Origin: CAYJLF01 sp964371055
GTDB taxonomy: Bacteria > Eisenbacteria > RBG-16-71-46 > CAIMUX01
DNA: 64,000 nucleotides
Direction of reading: 5' to 3'
Assembly: GCA_964371055.1 (NCBI GenBank)
Contig: CAYJLF010000012.1
Location: forward strand, 1 to 64,000
Position 1 is the first letter of the stretch. Every line of letters starts with the position of its first letter. The translations under genes and the position numbers were made by a program. Shown here in pieces: positions 61,094-64,000 of the stretch. Under the pieces are notes generated by a model, which was not told the DNA's origin, made no database searches, and saw only the letters and a list, made by a program, of their open reading frames with translations.

Positions 61094-62064
61094 AGTCGTT
61101 CTTCAAGAAGATCACCGAGGGGTTCAAGAAGACCCGCGAGGTCGTGACCGAGCAGATCGTCCAGGTCTTCACGCAGTACAAAGAGATCGACGACGAGTTC
61201 TACGATGACCTCGAGGCGGTGCTCCTCCGCGGCGACGTCGGACCCGCCGCCACGGCGGAGTTGATCCGCCGCCTCAAGGCGCGGGTACGCGAGGAGAAGA
61301 TCGAGGACCCGGCCGCGCTGCGCCGCGTGCTCGCGGAGATCGCGGAGGGGATCCTGCGCGGCGAGCGGGAGGCGATCACCGCCGGCGCTCCGACCGGCGG
61401 CCCGGCACCGGCCGAGCGACGTCCGCCCGGGGCCGGCGAGCCGAAAGTCATCCTGATCGTGGGGGTCAACGGCGTCGGCAAGACCACCTCTCTCGCCAAG
61501 ATCGCTCATCGCGCGCAGGAGGAAGGCCACAGCCCGATGATCGTGGCGAGTGACACCTTCCGGGCGGCGGCCAGCGAGCAGCTCGAGGTCTGGGCCCGGC
61601 GGCTCGATGTCCCGATCGTGCGCAGCCAGACCGGCGCCGATCCCGGGGCCGTGGCGTTCGACGGGATCCAGGCGGCGCGAGCGCGCGGCGCCGACGTCGT
61701 CCTCGTCGACACGGCCGGCCGGCTGCAGACCAAGGGGAACCTGATGGAGGAGCTGAAGAAGATCCACCGGGTCTGCGACAAGGCGCTCCCCGGCGCGCCC
61801 CACGAGACCTTGCTGGTGCTCGACGCGACGATCGGGCAGAACGCCCTGTCCCAGGCCCGCCTCTTCTCCGAGGCGATTCCGATCGACGGCATCCTCCTCG
61901 CCAAGCTCGATGGCACGAGCAAGGGAGGAGTCATCCTCGCCATCACCCACGAGTCGAGGATCCCGGTGCGCTACGCCGGGGTCGGGGAGAAGGCCGAGGA
62001 CCTCGTCGACTTCGATCCGAGGCTCTTCGCGCGCGGGCTGTTGGGATTGGAGGAAGAGGAATAG
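61090..62064 (+). CDS. ftsY: Signal-recognition-particle receptor FtsY
   Basis: A product of 324 residues with a short N-terminal region (no long acidic A domain), then the NG domains: GVNGVGKTTSLAKIA (G1), DTFRAAASEQLEVW, LVDTAGRLQTKGNLMEEL, TKLD-type LLAKLDGTSKGG and GVGEKAEDLVDF. GTPase that docks ribosomes to SecYEG. GTG 61090 overlaps the nrdR stop. Confidence 0.96.
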   Translation: MKSFFKKITEGFKKTREVVTEQIVQVFTQYKEIDDEFYDDLEAVLLRGDVGPAATAELIRRLKARVREEKIEDPAALRRVLAEIAEGILRGEREAITAGAPTGGPAPAERRPPGAGEPKVILIVGVNGVGKTTSLAKIAHRAQEEGHSPMIVASDTFRAAASEQLEVWARRLDVPIVRSQTGADPGAVAFDGIQAARARGADVVLVDTAGRLQTKGNLMEELKKIHRVCDKALPGAPHETLLVLDATIGQNALSQARLFSEAIPIDGILLAKLDGTSKGGVILAITHESRIPVRYAGVGEKAEDLVDFDPRLFARGLLGLEEEE

Positions 62065-62089
62065 CGGCGCGGTCGGCCCGAGCGGTCGC

Positions 62090-63343
62090 TCAGAGGCTCG
62101 GAGCGGCCGTCGCCGTGCGGTAGTTGCGCAGACTCGGCGTCCGCGCCGCGATCCAGGCCACGGCCAGGAGGCAGCCGACGCCTCCGCTCACGACCGACAC
62201 CGGTGCGCTGAAGAGCTGGGCGACCACTCCCGCCTCCAGTTCGCCGAGCTGCGGCCCTCCCATGAAGAAGACCATGTTGACCCCGGTCATCCGGCCTCGC
62301 AGTTCGTCCGGCGTATGCAGTTGGCGGATGATGTTCCGCAAGACCGTGCTGACCGTGTCGGTGGCGCCCGACAGGGCCAGGCAGGCGAACGAGAGAAAGA
62401 ATCTGCGCGAGAGTCCGAAGCCGACCGTCGCGAGCCCATAAGCGACGACCGCGAGGAAGAGCACGCGGCCGCGCCGGTCGATCCGCTCGACGGCGCCGAC
62501 CATGAAGAGACCGGCCACGATGGCGCCGACCGAGGGGGCCGCATAGAGCCATCCATAACCGCGCGGCCCGACCCGCAGGATGTCCTGCGCGAAGATCGGC
62601 AGCAGGGCCACGGCCGATGAGAAGAACGTCGCGAAGAAATCGAGCAGCATCGATCCACGGATCAGAGGGGCGCGGAAGACGAAGCGCAGCCCCTCGATCG
62701 CCGCGTGCAGGTTGACCCGTCCGCGCCCTTGCGCTTGCGGTTCAGGCACGTTGCGCATCAACGCGAGCGCCACCAGCACTGCGAGATAGGTGGCGGCATT
62801 GATGAGGTAGGCCCAGCCGACGCCGAGTCCGGCGATGACGATCCCGGCGAGCGATGGCCCCAGCACGGAGGCCACCTGGAAGAGGATGGTCATGAGGCTG
62901 AGGGCGTTGGGGAGGTCGTGCCGCGGGACGAGGTTCGGCGTCAGGGCCTGCCGCGCGGGGGCGTCGAAGGCGGTGAAGGCGGCGCCGAGACCGGCCAGCA
63001 GGTAGACCTGCAGGAGCGACGCCCGTCCGCCGAGCGTGAGCGCGGCGAGAGCGAGGGCGACCCCGACGAGACAGCTCTGGGTCGCCATCATGAGGGGCCG
63101 TCGCCGGCGGGCATCGGCCAGGACGCCCCCGACCATCGAGAGGAGGATGATCGGAATCACGCGGACCAGTCCGACCATCCCGAGCGCGATCCCTTTCTGA
63201 TCCGGCGGCGCGAGGAGCGAGACATGCCAGAGGAGCGCGGCGGTCTGCATCATCGATCCCGTGACCGAGACGATCTGGCCGAGCCAGAGGAGACGGAAGT
63301 TCCGGTGCTTCCACGCGGAGAGGTTCGGCGCCATCCGAATCAC
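62090..63343 (-). CDS. MFS transporter (EntS-like exporter)
   Basis: A product of 417 residues with about 12 membrane helices. Early NFRLLWLGQIVSVTGSMMQ and GVLADARRRRPLM (loop 2-3 of the major facilitator family); HDLPNALSLM and GWLYAAPSVGA are typical of the enterobactin-exporter-like subgroup. Substrate unknown. GTG 63343 or ATG 63334 can serve as start. Convergent with ftsY, 25 bases apart. Confidence 0.9.
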   Translation of the reverse strand: MIRMAPNLSAWKHRNFRLLWLGQIVSVTGSMMQTAALLWHVSLLAPPDQKGIALGMVGLVRVIPIILLSMVGGVLADARRRRPLMMATQSCLVGVALALAALTLGGRASLLQVYLLAGLGAAFTAFDAPARQALTPNLVPRHDLPNALSLMTILFQVASVLGPSLAGIVIAGLGVGWAYLINAATYLAVLVALALMRNVPEPQAQGRGRVNLHAAIEGLRFVFRAPLIRGSMLLDFFATFFSSAVALLPIFAQDILRVGPRGYGWLYAAPSVGAIVAGLFMVGAVERIDRRGRVLFLAVVAYGLATVGFGLSRRFFLSFACLALSGATDTVSTVLRNIIRQLHTPDELRGRMTGVNMVFFMGGPQLGELEAGVVAQLFSAPVSVVSGGVGCLLAVAWIAARTPSLRNYRTATAAPSL

Positions 63344-63567
63344 GTCGATGCTGCCCTCGCCCGATGCGTTGCTTCGGCTTCACCCTTAAAGCGTCGGTCC
63401 GCCGACACCCGGCGTCCGAGAGTGCCGGGGCGGGGCCGGATTGGCAAGGGATTACCCGGGACGTCGATCGCGGGTCGAATCCGGCACGGGGTTCGCTGCG
63501 CAGTTTCTCCGAGACGACGGTCGGACGGCCGGTCTGCGGGAAGCGATGGAGACCGTCGGGAGGTGCC

Positions 63568-64000
63568 ATGTCGACGCGACGGGGCAGGAAGGAAAGCACG
63601 GCGGACCGCGCCCGGGCGACGTCCCCGACTCCCCGGGCGCGGCGGGTCGCCGCGTCTCTTTCGGGGCAGCCCAGATCCGGCCGGTGCACGCGTTACGATC
63701 GGGTGGGGCTGGCCGTACGGGAGGGGAAAGGCCCGCGCGAGATCCTCGTGGAGCACGGCCCGGAATCGCTCTCGGACCGGGAGTTGCTCGCCGCGGTTCT
63801 CGGCACCGGTTGTGCCGGCACTCCGGTGGGGGACCTGGCGGCGGTGCTCCTGCGCGAAGGAACGCTCGAGTCGCTCGCGCGGTTGGCCCCCCGCGACCTC
63901 GGCGCCCTACGCGGGGTCGGCGTCGCCCGGGCCTGCCAGCTCCTCGCCGCGTTCGAGATCGGCCGGCGGGTCTACGGCCGGATCGCCCAGATCGAGCGCC
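63568..64000 (+). CDS. radC: RadC-family protein, 3' end outside window
   Basis: 144 codons are visible and the frame stays open at the window edge. After an Arg-rich lead of about 50 residues the N-terminal RadC domain reads GPREILVEHGPESLSDRELLAAVLGTGCAG and continues with a helix-hairpin-helix (LGALRGVGVARACQLLAAFE). The JAB metalloprotease-like part would lie beyond the edge. ATG 63568 has GGGAGG upstream. The gap 63344-63567 shows nothing else. Confidence 0.85.
   Translation, partial: MSTRRGRKESTADRARATSPTPRARRVAASLSGQPRSGRCTRYDRVGLAVREGKGPREILVEHGPESLSDRELLAAVLGTGCAGTPVGDLAAVLLREGTLESLARLAPRDLGALRGVGVARACQLLAAFEIGRRVYGRIAQIER

Noticed and set aside
1..64000. tRNA, rRNA, insertion sequences or integrase genes
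   Set aside because: None was recognised in any gap between genes; no transposase-like protein or terminal inverted repeats were seen.

Overview
The window is high-GC bacterial DNA with dense, mostly uninterrupted coding on both strands. It shows no tRNA, rRNA, insertion sequence, phage gene or CRISPR array. The gene content suggests a Gram-negative member of the FCB superphylum, of a 'Candidatus Eisenbacteria' or Krumholzibacteria type. The reasons are FlgD-like C-terminal domains of the type IX-secretion kind, a PEP-CTERM protein, a beta-barrel protein, Wza/Wzz export genes, many secreted eukaryote-like repeat proteins, and an alpha-type glutamine synthetase. The taxonomic placement is inference only.

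Layout. 1-4.2 kb: two tandem genes for secreted Cys-rich repeat proteins, both ending in a W-G-x-I-K-x-x-Y tail. 4.3-7.2 kb: an operon of one large and two small membrane proteins. 7.5-13.3 kb: a PEP-CTERM protein, a DUF885-like protein with an altered metal motif, a hydrogenase-maturation-protease-like protein, a sirtuin, an Fpg/MutM glycosylase with a degenerate zinc finger, and a convergent alpha/beta hydrolase. 13.3-21.1 kb: a complete F1Fo ATP synthase operon (order Z, I-B fusion, E, F, H, A, G, D, C) behind a strong promoter. 21.1-23.3 kb, minus strand: a Bcp-type peroxiredoxin whose peroxidatic Cys codon is an in-frame TGA followed by a SECIS-like hairpin (a probable selenoprotein), a HisN-like phosphatase and a nitrilase-family amidase. 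23.5-28.1 kb: polysaccharide genes (Wzz/GumC, O-antigen ligase/polymerase, Wza) plus mobB. 28.2-34.4 kb: a lipoprotein and beta-barrel pair, glnA, and a large secreted protein. 34.4-39.4 kb: an iron-sulfur/flavin electron-transfer subunit, an NSS symporter with its 31-residue partner, a ferredoxin-like protein divergent from a Crp/Fnr regulator, and a DCC protein. 39.6-42 kb: a PD40 lipoprotein and a third WG-tail protein. 42.2-54.2 kb: homodimeric pyruvate dehydrogenase E1, two tandem exported Ntn-type glutamine amidotransferase-like proteins, a dipeptide-epimerase/DUF1611 pair (DgcA/DgcN-like), a FIST sensor coupled to a hybrid histidine kinase, and an EamA exporter. 54.3-64 kb: uvrB, two SUMF1-type lipoproteins, the operon nadC-birA-nrdR-ftsY, an MFS exporter, and the start of a radC-type gene cut by the window edge.

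How it fits together. The housekeeping functions (energy, DNA repair, NAD and biotin, nitrogen assimilation) are interleaved with a large surface/secretome programme. At least three C-terminal sorting types coexist: the W-G-x-I/V-K-x-x-Y tail on three proteins, PEP-CTERM on one, and FlgD-like domains on three. The observations most worth following are the selenocysteine peroxiredoxin, the WG-tail as a possible undescribed sorting signal, the exported Ntn-hydrolase pair and the AtpI-AtpB fusion. Promoters found by eye match a sigma-70 type (TTGNNN, N16-18, TANNNT), and at least one gene (uvrB) looks leaderless.
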